From Pseudoips prasinana (Eukaryota; Arthropoda; Insecta; Lepidoptera; Nolidae), in assembly GCA_951640165.1 (NCBI GenBank), contig OX621241.1:17799001-17863000 (forward strand): a stretch of DNA of 64,000 bases, in the 5' to 3' direction. The notes under the pieces are model-generated. The model ran no database searches and was not told where the DNA came from. It was given only the letters and a program-made list of their open reading frames with translations. Of this stretch, positions 1-11,919 are shown one piece after another (position 1 is the first letter of the stretch; every line of letters begins with the position of its first letter). A program made the position numbers and the translations under genes.

Positions 1-197
1 AATGATAAAACTAAAAAAAATATATGATATACATTACCATAGAAACTAACAAGGAAAATTGGTTTGAACGAGATCTAGCAAGTTGTTTTTTTTAATACGT
101 TATAAACCGCAATTTGCTTTCATTTAATCAACTGAAATACTTGCTGCTACGGAGCCCTTCATGTGCGAGTCCTCTCGCACTTGGCCGGTTTTATTTA
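1..197 (-). repeat. Repeat L copy, cut by the window edge
   Basis: Read on the minus strand, this begins near 197 with AACCGGCCAAGTGCGAG and continues through a GTAGCAGCAAGTATTTCAG segment to the window edge. The same order of blocks occurs at 38274-38348 and resumes at 40724, where an RTE has inserted. Here the region is uninterrupted (the equivalent site is about 117-125), so it serves as an empty-site reference. No open frame is present. It resembles a very common lepidopteran interspersed repeat whose transposon class I cannot assign. Confidence 0.75.
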
Positions 198-1432
198 AAT
201 TGTTTTGCGCAATATTACTGGTCTATTACACTCAAACTGTAGCAACGTTAGGTACTTTGAGATTTTCTTAATTAAACCTAATTATTATTTGTTATAATCT
301 AAAGATTGTCCTGTAATACTTACATATCTTAATATAGTAATTAATACCTAAACTGAGATAAAAGTATTTATTATAAGATTTTTGTTTTCGCATTTAGTCA
401 TTTCCTCGCTGAGGTGTGATGAAAAGTTACGTGTTGCACTCGAGTGCAAAGATTTTTCACCCTGTGCTCTTTTGATTTCCTCGCCAACGCTCAGGATTCT
501 AATTATTGAATCCTTCGCTTGCTCGATTATGAGAATTGAGTACGCGGTTGAATAGCAACTTTGTACTCTTGTATAACAAATAACTATTCTTTTCGGCCGT
601 CCCGAAACCCACGGGCGGCAAAGTAGGTTTTAACCACTGTACTACACCTGTTCGTGCAGGTACTAAATCTCCGTACACTTAATATATAAAATACAAATTA
701 AGTATAACAAGTTTTCAAAACCCTGGCAATGCACAAACAGAGACCATGTTATCAATTCCTGTTTAAGGCAATGTTAAGTTTTACAATGAGTTCTTTAATG
801 GGTATGTAAATGTAATAAAGTACCTATAACACTGATCAATTAATTTTTATGAAACAGAGAAACTAATAGAAAACTTATTATAATCTCGATTAAATTATAG
901 TTTTTAGGTGAAATAACCTGGAACCGGGAATCTTGTTTCAAAGCTACGCGATAATCACCTATTTACAGCGAGGAAACAAAACTAACCAACTATACCCCTG
1001 AAACCCACGTATCTACATGTTAAATTTCAAGTACCAAAAGAGAAGTTTAATAAATATCTGGCGGTTAGTTGTAGTCTGTTTTTAAATAACAAATCGTCAA
1101 CACCCTTCAAATAATTGACTCCGAGTACACACAAAACAGCCGTATTTATATTCTTTCTAACACTGATGTAAAAGCGAGTTGTATTTACTTAGGCAATTGG
1201 TTTCCGCACTTGGCTCTCTGATTAGCCCATTATGCAAGACTTTATTTGACTATTCAAGTCATTTCATTTCCATCCAGAAGTTCAGGAGACCTAGAAAATT
1301 GCTTGAGTGGCTCATGCTTAGACTTCAAACCTATCATAAACTTGGTCTATTAAAGATCCACGGACTGCTAGTATTGGCTTGAAATCTAACACCGTGACTA
1401 TGGTTTTTAGTTGTAGTTTTCGCTATCGAACT
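198..1432. other. AT-rich stretch without recognisable gene
   Basis: No coding signal that I trust. The 67-residue frame at 1179-1382 has no recognisable motif. A segment around 420-560 has the mixed composition of an old interspersed repeat, but I see no second copy in the window. Confidence 0.5.
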
Positions 1433-1548
1433 GCATCTTGTCAGCCGAAAGACTTCTACTGCCCGACAAATATCTCCACAATGGTCAGGCTTGCATCCAG
1501 CGGCTTCAGGTAACCTTCACAAAATCCTCGGTCCTCCTTATGGGGGCC

Positions 1549-1709
1549 TTTTGTTTATATAAGGCAGGGGGAATGCTTACGCCTGCGACCCGCAAAAAGT
1601 GTCTGCGGGTGGGTATGTCGGACTCGCACCGACAAAACCTAACCTGCCGTGGACTTCTTCTGGCGCCTCATACGGGGAGCCCCGGGAACGCGGGTATGCT
1701 GCTCCGGTG
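1549..1709 (-). mobile_element. Retroposon A (short) inserted into the RTE relic
   Basis: The 15-bp direct repeat CTCCTTATGGGGGCC occurs at 1534-1548 and 1710-1724, and the RTE reference carries only one equivalent block, so 1549-1709 is a 161-bp insertion with a target-site duplication. On the minus strand it ends in ATATAAACAAAA, an A-rich tail expected of a retroposon. It is homologous to 60726-60896 and in part to 33450-33520. No RNA polymerase III boxes are obvious, so it may be a 5'-truncated LINE tail rather than a tRNA SINE. Confidence 0.82.
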
Positions 1710-2247
1710 CTCCTTATGGGGGCCTGCCCACGCGGTGTCTTTCGGTACATGGTCGCCACTCGAGAACATTTCTGCCCCAGTGGCCGTTGTTTCTACAAGT
1801 TATGTGCTGCCCACTGCTACTCAACTTATCGATTCTTCGAACTATATCGGCTACTTTGGTCTACCTTTGGATTTCGACATTTCTTGCGAGGTCCATAGAA
1901 ACGACCAAGTCTGTTCCGTAAGACAAAACACACTGGTCGAAGACTTTCGGTTGGGACACTGGTATTTGGGACGTGAAGGTGTTACGTAGCTTCCCGTACG
2001 CTGCCTAGTGGAGTAGGAATCTACGATTACCTTCTTGAAGTTGGACTTGAAGTATGTCCTACGTAAATAGTGTCTACAACTTCGAGTACTAAGTCTCCAA
2101 CCTTCACTAAAGTGAAGTTTGATATGATTTTCGTTTTAACGATATTAATTTTCATACCCACTTCTTTTGAAGAAATCTTTCAATGCAGCGGTGAACAGTT
2201 TTGGAGATATCGCATCTCCATATAATCTTATAGCTGATTATCTTATC

Positions 2248-2335
2248 ACACAACACACACACACACACCTGCTTCCACACACACGGATACATAACCTCAC
2301 ACAATCACCCACCCCATGAACATACACCCACACAA
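2248..2335. repeat. CA-rich simple repeat
   Basis: A run of CACACA with interruptions (a pure stretch near 2250-2268, then looser CA/CCCA sequence). It lies in the gap of the RTE relic. Confidence 0.85.
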
Positions 2336-2799
2336 AATAAATTCTTATTTCGTTTAACTTTATTGTTAAGTATAGTTTATTGTCTGCTATTTTAATTTAC
2401 TTAATTGTCAAATGTTTACCTGGTCAACACTTACAAGTCTAGAACTTAGTGTAGGAACCAATGTCAATTGTTTAGAATGAAAGATATTTTGTAAAATAAA
2501 ATAAATAAAAATTACACCATAGTCTACATATCACTATCATAGTAACAAATGCGAAGCATAGGTAATGGCTATCATGATGGCGACAGCATGTCGTTTTTCT
2601 ATTTTGCTTAAACTTTTTCAGAAACCAGATTGTTCGGAGACGTCAAATCTGCTAGCCAGACGATTTGTAATAACTCACAAAAATAACTGGAAAATATGAC
2701 AGCATTGAAATAGGTAGGTTACTATTACTGTTCAATATGGCTTTGTCGCCATTTTTGAAGAAAAGTACCACCATACTTCTGTGTTATTTGAAATAAATG

Positions 2800-3800
2800 T
2801 AATTTTTTATGCCTCATACATGACAATAAATTTTCTGTCAGGAAATTTATTTATATAGCCATTGATATAGTGCCACTAAATATGAAATATTAACAAATTG
2901 TATAATCAATATATTGAATTAAGTATAGTCGTTTACAATATTGTTTGCAGAGAGATGGAATGATCTAGATTGTGTAAATACCGTATTTATAATTTTTAAG
3001 GATCTAAATCAGTTTATTTTAAGATGTTTTACCCACACGTATGTCAAATCAGTTTCAGTTTGACATGTTATTCAAATGATCAAAAATGTTACATATTTCT
3101 AAAAAGATTAAGTCGGATCGACAATCTTTTTAACTAAAGTATCCGGTACAACACGTTTTTCTTGAGATATCAATTTTATTACTAAAATTATTTCAGAAAC
3201 ATGGAAGTAATCGCGATATCGCGTTACAGAAACGTAATAAAAGTACTCTTGAATGGATAACCTCCTCCTCTAACTGTCTAGAAGCATTAAAGCGTTATTC
3301 AACTTATCTTGAATAAATTCCTGTTGATCAAGTTTCTTCGTAACTAGCTCCATTGGTGATCGTTTTATTACGACTCTTACTGGTAGTTTTATAACTCCGC
3401 AAATGATAAAGTTCCACAATTCCAAGAAATACAAGAATTATCTAGGTAAAAATAACAAGAGAGAATAAAAACTAATAGGAAAGAAGCATGCAACTTGTAG
3501 GTATTACTTTCTCGTCTCAAGATATATGTATGTTCTCTTGCTCCCCCTTTATCATGGTTTTAATATGGATACGGCACGAGAGATTGACAAATATGAGAAA
3601 TTAAAATGCCTTCTGAGTCAAGAAAAAACTATTTGGCTTCAATATTCACATGTACTGTGCTTAGTATTATAATATATGTTATGTACAACATGAATATGTT
3701 AACTTTTATTATAGTAAAGTACAATTCTTTTTAGTTCATGAACAAATTAATATGTATATATGAACTGCTTTACATGAAGAGCTTCTTCTTCTTAGCGTGT
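2800..3800. other. AT-rich stretch, nothing recognised
   Basis: No reading frame with recognisable motifs and no clear copy of the repeat families named elsewhere. Confidence 0.5.
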
Positions 3801-3810
3801 CGATGGCAAT

Positions 3811-4176
3811 CTAAATTAAGTCAGCCCAGAATTCAGCTACGCGTTGAGCGTTGTCAGTAGCGTCCATTAGATCTTGTAACGTGCAGGCATTAGGGCACGC
3901 AGGACATTTTAACAAGTGTGCCATAGTTTGAGGAACAGAACCACACTTGCACTCTAGGTTGGAAATGTTTAAAAACCCCCACCTGAGCAGGTTTTCCTTG
4001 CTTCGTCCAACTTGGGTCCGGAGTCTATTCAGGGACTTCCAGGATGGCCACGGCAACTTGTGTCCGGGCGGGTTTTCAGCGGGAGGGACGAATGGGATGG
4101 GTAGGCAAGCACTGTCTCGCAACAGTTTGAGCCGTGTCTTGAACCGTTCACCAGAGAGTGGAAGCACACACTTCAA
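3811..4176 (-). pseudogene. LINE reverse transcriptase C-terminus, truncated
   Basis: The 121-residue minus-strand frame has the layout of the far C-terminus of a non-LTR retrotransposon polymerase: a basic LNRLRTQVGRSKENLLRWGF block (about residues 49-68), then a Cys/His cluster (CKCG at about 76-79, then H and C in TMAHLLKCPAC), and an ADLI end at the stop. This cluster is thought to help bind nucleic acid in LINEs. Nothing upstream encodes the catalytic domain, so it is a 5'-truncated or decayed copy. The clade is uncertain. Confidence 0.72.
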
Positions 4177-4459
4177 GAAACTTTTTCGACTTTTAAGCCT
4201 AATAAGCTTAAAGAGCTAATAAGCTTATTTGCTAAGTCAATAAAGTAATGTTGTACATGTTGTGTTACTTACATGGATCTTTAGCACCGTAACTAGCTAG
4301 CACAACAATATTTATGTTGCACCTTTATCCAAGTTTGGCAACAGAGATTCTTTGGTGACTGCCGTGACTCGTTACTGGTGAACCTGCCTTCTTATCTATA
4401 GAATTATATTCGCATTACAACTCAAGGTATAAACATTTGTTTAATATTATGGTGGTTAA

Positions 4460-4768
4460 ATTTGTTTATGGCTTTTAGAGAGGTAGGGCACAGCTTCCAT
4501 TCTTTGTAAGAGTAGTCCGACTGAGGAAATACCTCCACCTTACAGAAGGCATTCCTTAATAATAACATGAATAACTTTAATGTTGCATTTCTTCGTGAGA
4601 GTAAGGTCGCCAGAGCTCATTGGAGTGGGGGAAGGGTCAGCAACACTTGTTTGCTGACGCTTTTAAAGGCCTACCGGCCTTTGAAAGCGTCACCCGCAAC
4701 ACCTCCGGTGTTGCCAGTGTCCATGGGTGGCGGTGATCACTAACCATCAGGTGACCCGCTTGCTCGTT
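4460..4768 (+). repeat. LINE-tail repeat H, copy 1
   Basis: Shares with 5430-5695 the ordered blocks CCTCCACCTTACAGAAG, TAAGGTCGCC.GAGCTCAT, a GTCAG.AACACTTGTTT block and GTGATCACT.ACCATCAGGTG. Its right half corresponds to the region after the C-terminal KGRQR segment of the minus-strand jockey-like LINE at 13596-13990. I infer it is a 3' untranslated LINE fragment. There is no coding potential. Confidence 0.68.
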
Positions 4769-4782
4769 TGTCGACTTATGAC

Positions 4783-4960
4783 ATGAAAAAAAATTGCCAC
4801 CCCATCTTATCCCGTGAGGGGCGTAGAAGTCGTTCCGAGGGAATATCCCGATTATGGCATATCCCTCCAAATGATAGACAGATCCATCGTGGAAATCATA
4901 TGGGGATGCCTTTGTCCAACTGTGGACGTCATTCGCCTTGCATAATGGAGTAACAATAAT
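4783..4960 (+). mobile_element. SINE R copy, internally deleted
   Basis: Carries the family head block CACCCCATCTTATCCCGTG and GTAGAAGTCGTTCCGAGGG, then jumps to the CGATTATGGCATATCC block and a degenerate tail (TTTGTCCAACTGTGGACGT). The middle section present in other copies (ACGGGCAGCAGCG through CTGCCAAGCG) is missing. It directly follows repeat H. Confidence 0.75.
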
Positions 4961-5429
4961 AACATGTTGACAGGTAAGAAGTACATGCAGAGCCAACAAG
5001 CTTTATATGGTCAGGCCAAATCAACTTTAAAAAAAAACAATTGCGAATGGTCCTAAAGATATAATAAATTGCCTAAACTCGCCTAATACTTACAGAAAAT
5101 ATTACTAATTAAAAGAAATCTTCAGATAGATAGTTTTCTAAGTGACTTTAAAAAAAGTGTAATCAAAGTAAATGTTACGTTTTACTTTACTTTTAGTTAA
5201 ATCACTTTTAATTTGTTTTGAACGTTTACACAATTAAAATGGTTTCATTTGACTTATAAATTTATAATAACAATGTGATATGTTAACCAATTTAATAAAT
5301 AGGCAATAAACATTTGTACACCATGCAGAATGATAAAACAAATAAATATATTGATTTTCCATTAAAATGCAATGAAATGAGAAAAGGGTAAATATGTATT
5401 AGCTATGATAATTTACAGGCTAAGTATAA

Positions 5430-5695
5430 TGTGTGTAGGGCAAGCCCGACTGGGGAAGAACCTCCACCTTACAGAAGACATTCCTTAATAATAACATAAA
5501 TATTTTTAATGTTGTGTTTCTGCGTGAGTAAGGTCGCCTGAGCTCATCTGGGTAGGGGGAGGGTCAGAAACACTTGTTTACTGACTCTTTAAGGCGGCAA
5601 CGCACCCGCGACTCCTTTGGTGTTGCGAGTGTTCATGGGCGGCGGTGATCACTTACCATCAGGTGGCACACACTGCTCGGTTGTCGCTCTCTGAT
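5430..5695 (+). repeat. LINE-tail repeat H, copy 2
   Basis: Second copy of the sequence at 4460-4768, same strand, about 960 bp away and diverged. It ends near CTCGGTTGTCGCTCTC. The two may be independent insertions or an old local duplication; the intervening DNA is not shared. Confidence 0.68.
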
Positions 5696-7085
5696 ATAAA
5701 AATAAGTAAATAATAATAATTGACTAACAAGGAAGATAACACATTTTGAGTAAAAATTGTTCCTTGATGATTCGACATAATTCAACACGTTACGTTATAA
5801 AATAATGTTGCGCTGGACTAAACTTTCTGTAAGATCAATTTGCCCAAGAACGTTGTCTAAAAACCATTTACAAAAGAAACCTCGAAAGTGGATCTCTGTT
5901 TAATTTCGGCTGTATTCCCTGGAGTCCTGAAAAGAGGGTGGAAAATGGAGGCACATAGTTATGTTAGTTACCCTACAAACCACTTCTTGATTAGTGAAGA
6001 TCGTCTCTGTGGAATTGACAATGGTTCATCGCAACTAAATTTGATAATTACTCTTCGTGATTATTACTTTGAGAACAAATCTATGTTTAAGTGTTTTAAC
6101 AAAACTTGATAGTTTGGAAATGTTTTGTCTGAAGTGTTTGTTAAGTCAAATATTGTTATGATAGATAACTTAGATAAGTGGGTAATCTGATTACTGTATT
6201 AAAATAACATTGACCGATTTGAACACAATTCTTCTAATCGAATTAAAAAAAAAAATTATCGAAATCGGTTCACATAAACCCGAAGAATTGCATAACATAC
6301 ATATTTACATAGATGAATTTAGAACCTCCTTCTTTTAAAATATGATCCGCAAAGCATGATGCACTTACATAATCTGATAAGTATTTTTATATTTGACACT
6401 AGCTATACGGAAACGTATTAACACGGTGGGTATTCTTAAGATGAGTGCGCCATATTTAATTAGTTAATATAATAAATAATAATTAGGCTTTTTTTATTTA
6501 CGATAATTATGATAGATATTTCGGTTTACATTTATTTTTGCATGCCTTGTCACAAGACGACACGCATTTTTAAAGTTTGTAATCTTATATACGTGATCTA
6601 TAATTGTTGTATTGAGAATGAAGATTTTTTAAACCTATAGGTTAATAACGGCTAGTCACGTTAAAGAGTACAAATAAATATGTGTTAACACAGGTTTTCA
6701 TTCAATCTAACAATTCTAATACATGAGTTTTCACTACTATAGAGCCACTAGATATCTGCATCTGGTGGCTCTCGAAGGTTAGCGACCTCCAAAACAGGGG
6801 GTTAAACATCAACAACTTCTTGGCTCCGAGCACCAAAACAACAACAAACAAAAATAGAAATAAAATATTACGTAATATTTAACTTCTATTTTTGTCAACA
6901 AAACCTTCTAAATTATCTATACCTTGTACTTTAAAAATGTAATACTTGTTAGATTTTTGGATGTTCTGATCGCGCGCCTAATACTTAAGTTATGCGGCGA
7001 CGCAATATTGGTGGCAGGATGTCATATATAACCGATTGTAGCATCTTTTATTCAAAATCGAAGAGGTGTAAGCGAAGTGTCCCTG
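5696..7085. other. AT-rich stretch, nothing certain
   Basis: A 73-residue frame at 5888-6109 has no motif I recognise. Around 6250-6310 there is a short fragment resembling the AATCGGTTC/ACATACAT ends of common insect repeats. No gene call is made. Confidence 0.45.
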
Positions 7086-7760
7086 TAACCCTTTAAATGG
7101 TAAAGATTGGCAGCAAAACGACTGGAATAGCGCGGTCTCATCGTGAGGCAATTACGCGAGAGAAAAATATTGAGCAGCAGCGAAAAACTGAGCCCGATTT
7201 AAAATGCGATGAGCTGGAGCCCGACAAACCGCCACTACTCAATATTGACGTGACGATCTGTACTTCTGCTTCATGGCCATGGTGCCCGAGTCGGTCGAAG
7301 CTTACACTGCAATGATAAAGGTGCGGTGTTACGCAGGAGACGCCCAGGCGCAAGCATACAGCGATGTGTGCCATTATCTAACAAAGTGTCAATATTTGCT
7401 GATAGCACGGCTTAAAGCCAGATACCTGACTCCTATTCGCTCAGAGCCATTAGGTGGGTGTGCTCTTCAGGATTCTATGTTGTGTTTATTAATTTATCAC
7501 GAGCTAAACCGCCAGTAAACATCGGCCGGTCCAACTGGGAGGACGGGTATGACGGCAAGTCTGTACTCGGACATGCAAATAAGCGTTTATTGCATCATCC
7601 AAACGCACCACTTCAGAACCAACCTGCGATGCAGATAATAAATTAGTTCATAGGTGCTATGGCCACGAAATCCGGAAGGATAATACTAGAAATTGTGCGG
7701 ATACGGAGCCCGCTCAAGCGCACAGGAAGTGTGGCCTGAAGCCATGCTCGGTAATATTAT
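7086..7760. other. Unassigned GC-richer segment with several open frames
   Basis: Base composition is clearly more GC-rich than the flanks. Partly overlapping plus-strand frames occur at 7097-7315 (72 residues), 7273-7518 (81) and 7458-7646 (62). None shows a motif that I can name and none is clearly longer than chance. It may be a decayed retroelement gag or LINE ORF1, or exon-like host sequence. I do not assign a function. Confidence 0.35.
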
Positions 7761-9289
7761 TTTAAATGTAATAATATGAAGTTTTGCCAGGAAAGATGAG
7801 TTTGGCATTGGCAACACAATTGCCACGTAGACCAATATTTTAGTGGCCGATTTCTAATCATGCGAGCAGAAGACCTTGGAACACAGCTTACCGAATGCTG
7901 CTGAAGCAATACTGACCCTACGGTTGATTTCAACATCAATCTTGGATGTACTCTCATTATATAATAATGTTTATACAAATATACTATAACACATTTTTTG
8001 TAAATTTAGGCAGGCTACAGTGATAATTATCACACACGGGGGCAAATTTGATCAACCTGTTCTCATCACTGGTACACGGAGGTAGCGGTGCGCACCCAAA
8101 CTAATGTTTTTTTTTATATCGCATTTGTTGTTGTACTATTTAAAGGAATAAGTTGCGTACATAATTCTATCGGTATAACGGCTCGTGTCACAAGCAGAGT
8201 CACAAAATAAAAATTAATACATACCTACGTGTATGTGTAATTAACAAGGTACGAGCCGGATAAGGTAAAAATACTCTCACGTCACCTTTGTTCTTACGGA
8301 AATCTCGTATCGTAATTAACTGTCCCGTCTACAGATATACGTAGTGATAGGTGCAGTCAACATAACGTCAGTAGACACACTTGTATTACGAAAACCGTTC
8401 TTAAATCGTAGGAAATAAAGACGCTGGTAAGGTCAAATGTTAACCACCGAAGAGGCGTCGTCTGTACATTATGTGGGTATATGCGATCGAGGGAAGAGAC
8501 TAAAGTTTAATTAATCCGTATTTCACGCTTATCTTTAAAGACATGTGGGCACAATCTGTCGAAAGTCGCTATATAAACAATTAAGTTGGAGTGAACAGCC
8601 GCCCGCAGATGATATTATAGAAACAAGCTTTACCCGCTATTTCACGCATCTTCCTCTTTGAATTGACAAAATTTACTTATGACTTGGGCCTTAGGATTTC
8701 TGAAGTTTTACCCTATTTAGAGTCTCGAGGAATCAGGTCAGTAAAGCTTGAGACTTTTCGATTCTTCAGAGTGCTTTTTATTTTAAAATGAATTCACAGT
8801 AATTTCATTTTTCCACACTTAAATAAAAGATACTCTTCAATTAAACATTTAAAAAACAAATGGGATTTACTAAGAAGGCTCACATAAGTACATCCCAGAC
8901 AGTGTGATGCATTTGGAGGCCAACATTTGAAACTTAATATTAATTTATATTTAAAACTCGAAATAATATATTAATTATTAAGTAAATTTTATTTTCTTTT
9001 GAAATTAGAATTTAAGGTTAATCTAAAATTAATTCAATATTGTTAGACATAAAATAACCGAAGCACTAAATTCATACATTTTTCACAGGTGAATTCTGCA
9101 TGGTGCACAAACATGTGAGCCAATACAGGTACACTTTCTATTCCCTCCTTCTCACGTTTCGATGGTATCCCATCGTATCGTAGGGGGGGCTAGCTGACAC
9201 AATTGCAAAGAATTCAGGTACAGGCAGTCTCAGATCTAAGAGAACGGAGGGCACACCAGTAATATCATAGGTATAAAGGACAGCGCGTG
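7761..9289. other. Mostly AT-rich, nothing recognised
   Basis: No coding signal or repeat family identified in this stretch. Confidence 0.45.
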
Positions 9290-9293
9290 CATG

Positions 9294-9392
9294 GACACTG
9301 AGGAAACGTCCCCGTATTTACTCCTCGACTGCACAGGCTTTAGGGATGCCTGTTTAGTCGAGGAGTACATACGGGGCCGTTTCCTCAGTGTC
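9294..9392. repeat. Hairpin with 45-nt arms and 9-nt loop
   Basis: The left arm 9294-9338 (starting GACACTGAGGAAACG) pairs with the right arm 9348-9392 (ending CGTTTCCTCAGTGTC) at 41 of 45 positions. The loop TTTAGGGAT is at 9339-9347. An open frame also runs through it, but the pairing is the stronger signal. The size is like a microRNA precursor, though the near-perfect arms fit equally well with a young inverted duplication. Confidence 0.85.
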
Positions 9393-9595
9393 GTCCGGAG
9401 AGAAACCCCGCGATCACCAAGGATTCATACGGATGATGAGAAGTTTGGGAGACCTATTATGCTTCTAGAGAGAAGTGGGCTGGATGGAATGACGGCCGCC
9501 ATGGCTCATGGACAATGGTCCACATCAGGTACTAAGTACGGAAACCATACCTACTAGTATATTAGTGGCACGATAATGATGATGATGATGATGAC
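9393..9595 (+). mobile_element. Segment ending in (ATG)n, possible retroposed fragment
   Basis: GC-richer sequence following the hairpin ends in a run of six or seven ATG units at 9574-9595. RTE-type LINEs and SINE R copies in this window end in the same way, so this may be the 3' end of another RTE-mobilised sequence. I see no second copy and no clear duplication. Confidence 0.35.
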
Positions 9596-9749
9596 GGGGG
9601 GCTTCTTTCGACTATCTGCGCCGGTCATGATACTGGGAAATACTTGCAAAGCAAAGCAAAAAAAACTGAAATTGTATGTGCATCGTTCGCAGAGCATGAA
9701 TCTCGGATTGGTAGAGGATGCTGATTCTGACTTCCGGACAGTTTCTACT

Positions 9750-9966
9750 TTATCGTTTGGGCATTGGTTATCTCATTGTCAGAGTTATAGAAGCCGCCCA
9801 GGAAGCCTCTGACATGGTTTAACGACTGTTATCTAACGAATACAACCGGGACCGACAGATTAACGTGCTTGCTGAAGGACAGAATCGCTCAACAGTTAAA
9901 CCACATCGGTGGACACCCATCTATAGACTGACCACGCATCTAGGTGCTAAGCTTAACTTCGATAAT
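9750..9966 (+). repeat. Repeat C, copy 1
   Basis: One of five copies in the window. Shared blocks in order: GGGCA.TGGTTA, GCCGCCCAG.A.GCCTCTGACA, ACAACCGGGACCGACAG, then GG.CACCCATCTATAGACTGAC. No open frame spans the family. It looks like a short interspersed element of about 230 bp whose class I cannot tell. Confidence 0.72.
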
Positions 9967-10062
9967 TAAACCTATATATAAGCTTGACAATAACTTAATA
10001 TATGTATAAACTAGCTAAATTAAACTATAAAATCAATAATTAAATGTTATATCTAAATGTTT

Positions 10063-10215
10063 TCATACAACCCGTGTCCTTAAATATCTATATGTACTTA
10101 GAAATAATTAACTACAGACATGTTCTGACTATTTACCAACGTCTACGTGAATCACTTATGGTCTTATGCGAGCAATTAATACTCAAAACATATTATTATT
10201 GCTTTGAATAAAGAC
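10063..10215. repeat. Repeat G fragment
   Basis: Contains TAAATATCTATATGTA, TAGAAATAATTA and CATGTTCTGACTATTTAC in the same order as 47500-47670. It is the reverse of the arrangement at 16816-16990 and 57570-57690. It is truncated before the TAAAAACCTTTTT end. Confidence 0.6.
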
Positions 10216-10548
10216 ATGCATTATGTTATTCTTAGGAATAGGTTAGTCCTTTCAATACACGTCAATCGATGGACGAAAACTTGTACCGCGAAGTCGTTTT
10301 CTATTTCGTGGGGTCCATTATGTTGTTATTTTTGTTGACACATATGACATTTGGCAAACAAGACCCGCCCTCGCCTATATTATTTTAACGGCTTTTTTGG
10401 TTACTTTCGCGATTTATCTCTTGCAACGTAGCGTATAGTAGTGAATCCTTCATACTATAGTTTATAGCAAGTTTTACCCTTGATTTTTGCCTTACGTTTA
10501 TTGCAGATTGCAAGATTCGTAATAATAGAGCAATTACTAAGCAATATG

Positions 10549-10792
10549 TTCATTACTTACTTATCGTATGGGCAGTGGTTACCCCTTGGTTCAGAGTTAT
10601 TCAACTCGCTCAGTAGGCCTCTGGCATGGCTTAACGACTGTTGCCTAATGACTACAACCGGGACCGAAAGCTAAAGCTGCCCACCGAACCAGGGAGACGC
10701 TGAGAAAAGGAACCACTTTAGCGGTCACCCATCTATGGATTGATCGCGAGCCTAGTTGCTTAACCTCGCCAATCACTTACGGACTAATGAGA
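10549..10792 (+). repeat. Repeat C, copy 2
   Basis: Full-length-looking copy, from ACTTACTTATCGTATGGGC to CTTACGGACTAATGAGAG, on the same strand as the other four. The block CAGTAGGCCTCTGGCATGGC identifies it. Confidence 0.8.
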
Positions 10793-11919
10793 GTATCTGT
10801 TTATTACTTGAATACAATGGACTAGTTGATTCGAAAGGAAAGATATCAGGCAAAGGTCACTACTGCACTGGCACAAGGGTTTACCTACTACTATCACTTA
10901 GTATTAAACTTTTGTGAAATTTCATAATTTTATTTATTTAAAAAATGATAATCCATTTATATTCAAATGAATTTTCTTATGCGAATCAAATATGAAGGAA
11001 ATAAACATTTTCATATATAAATATACAAATATTGCTCTTTTGTGGCAGTACGCTTCTTTGTTGTCTTGGATGGTTTCTGCAAGATACATAAAAACGTCTT
11101 CCAGAAGCCGTAATGTTGTTCAATTGCAAAATTGAACAAACTATCAACGTTACGCAATATAATAGTATGTATATAGTATCTATTTTTGTAAACTTTTCCT
11201 TTTTATGCTTACAATTATCTGACTATTCTAATTTAGGGAAAGGATTACTTATGCCCTAATGTCTTAAAATCCGCTTCGAATATTATACAAGAAGAATTTT
11301 AATGTCCATCCAAATAACTATGTGTGAAATATTAGGATTCCCAATAATATATTATATGTTGGTGTTAAGTGTAAAATAATGTGCACTTCCACGTTTACGT
11401 GTACAACATACACACACACACAATGTTTGTTTTCTATTCTAACGCGCTCACTAGACGCACCCACGCACGGGCCATGTACCGCATCGATAACATACAAAGT
11501 TAAAGGGGATCTCAGACTGCTATTAGAACTTACGCGTATCAGAACTCCAACAAGTTAATAATTTAGCCTATTTAGTCTTCCAAGTAAAATACACTTGGAA
11601 CGGAATTTATGGCATGTTTCCAGAACACCATCATAACCTGCACTAGATTACGTTGTTTAAGAATGAATGAAGCACCTGAAGAGAAAATTTCTCGTTTCCT
11701 CGGGACCAGTAGCTATCGGCGATGTTAATCACTTAGGCGTGCGATCAGTCTGTTGATAGGTGACTGCGAAATCTGTTTCTTTTCTGAGCATCTTTGTTCT
11801 TCTGAGGGCACATTAAGCTGTCAATTGTAGTTATAAAACATTTCAAATTTAACACATCGAAATTCTATACAAATGACAAACTAATAAACAATAAAAACGC
11901 TTTTAGCACGCACTTCTTC
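10793..11919. other. AT-rich stretch with one small hairpin
   Basis: A 10-bp stem TTGTTCAATT/AATTGAACAA with a 4-nt loop lies near 11117-11140, and there is a short CA run near 11408-11422. No coding signal. Confidence 0.45.

Larger units (their letters stand above)
1433..2795 (-). mobile_element. Old RTE-type LINE relic, interrupted
   Basis: The minus-strand sequence matches, block by block, the 3' part of the better preserved RTE at 38349-40723. Near 1437 is the TCAGCCGAAAGAC tail, then the C-terminal region, then the part encoding the segment before motif C (to about 2222). After a CA-rich gap, matches resume at about 2600-2705 and 2730-2795, corresponding to sequence upstream of motif A. 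The frame is broken many times and the (ATG)n tail is gone, so this is much older than the copies at 34.9 and 38.3 kb. A separate retroposon is inserted at 1549-1709, and 2225-2600 has no RTE match. Confidence 0.8.

Noticed and set aside
1438..1989. 183-residue plus-strand reading frame
   Set aside because: It is antisense to the RTE relic and runs through the retroposon A insertion. The frame follows from the RTE coding strand, not from a gene.
9291..9557. 88-residue frame with a LINE-like LLLDCTGF motif
   Set aside because: The motif is short and falls within one arm of the hairpin. The inverted repeat explains the sequence better and no neighbouring LINE blocks are present.
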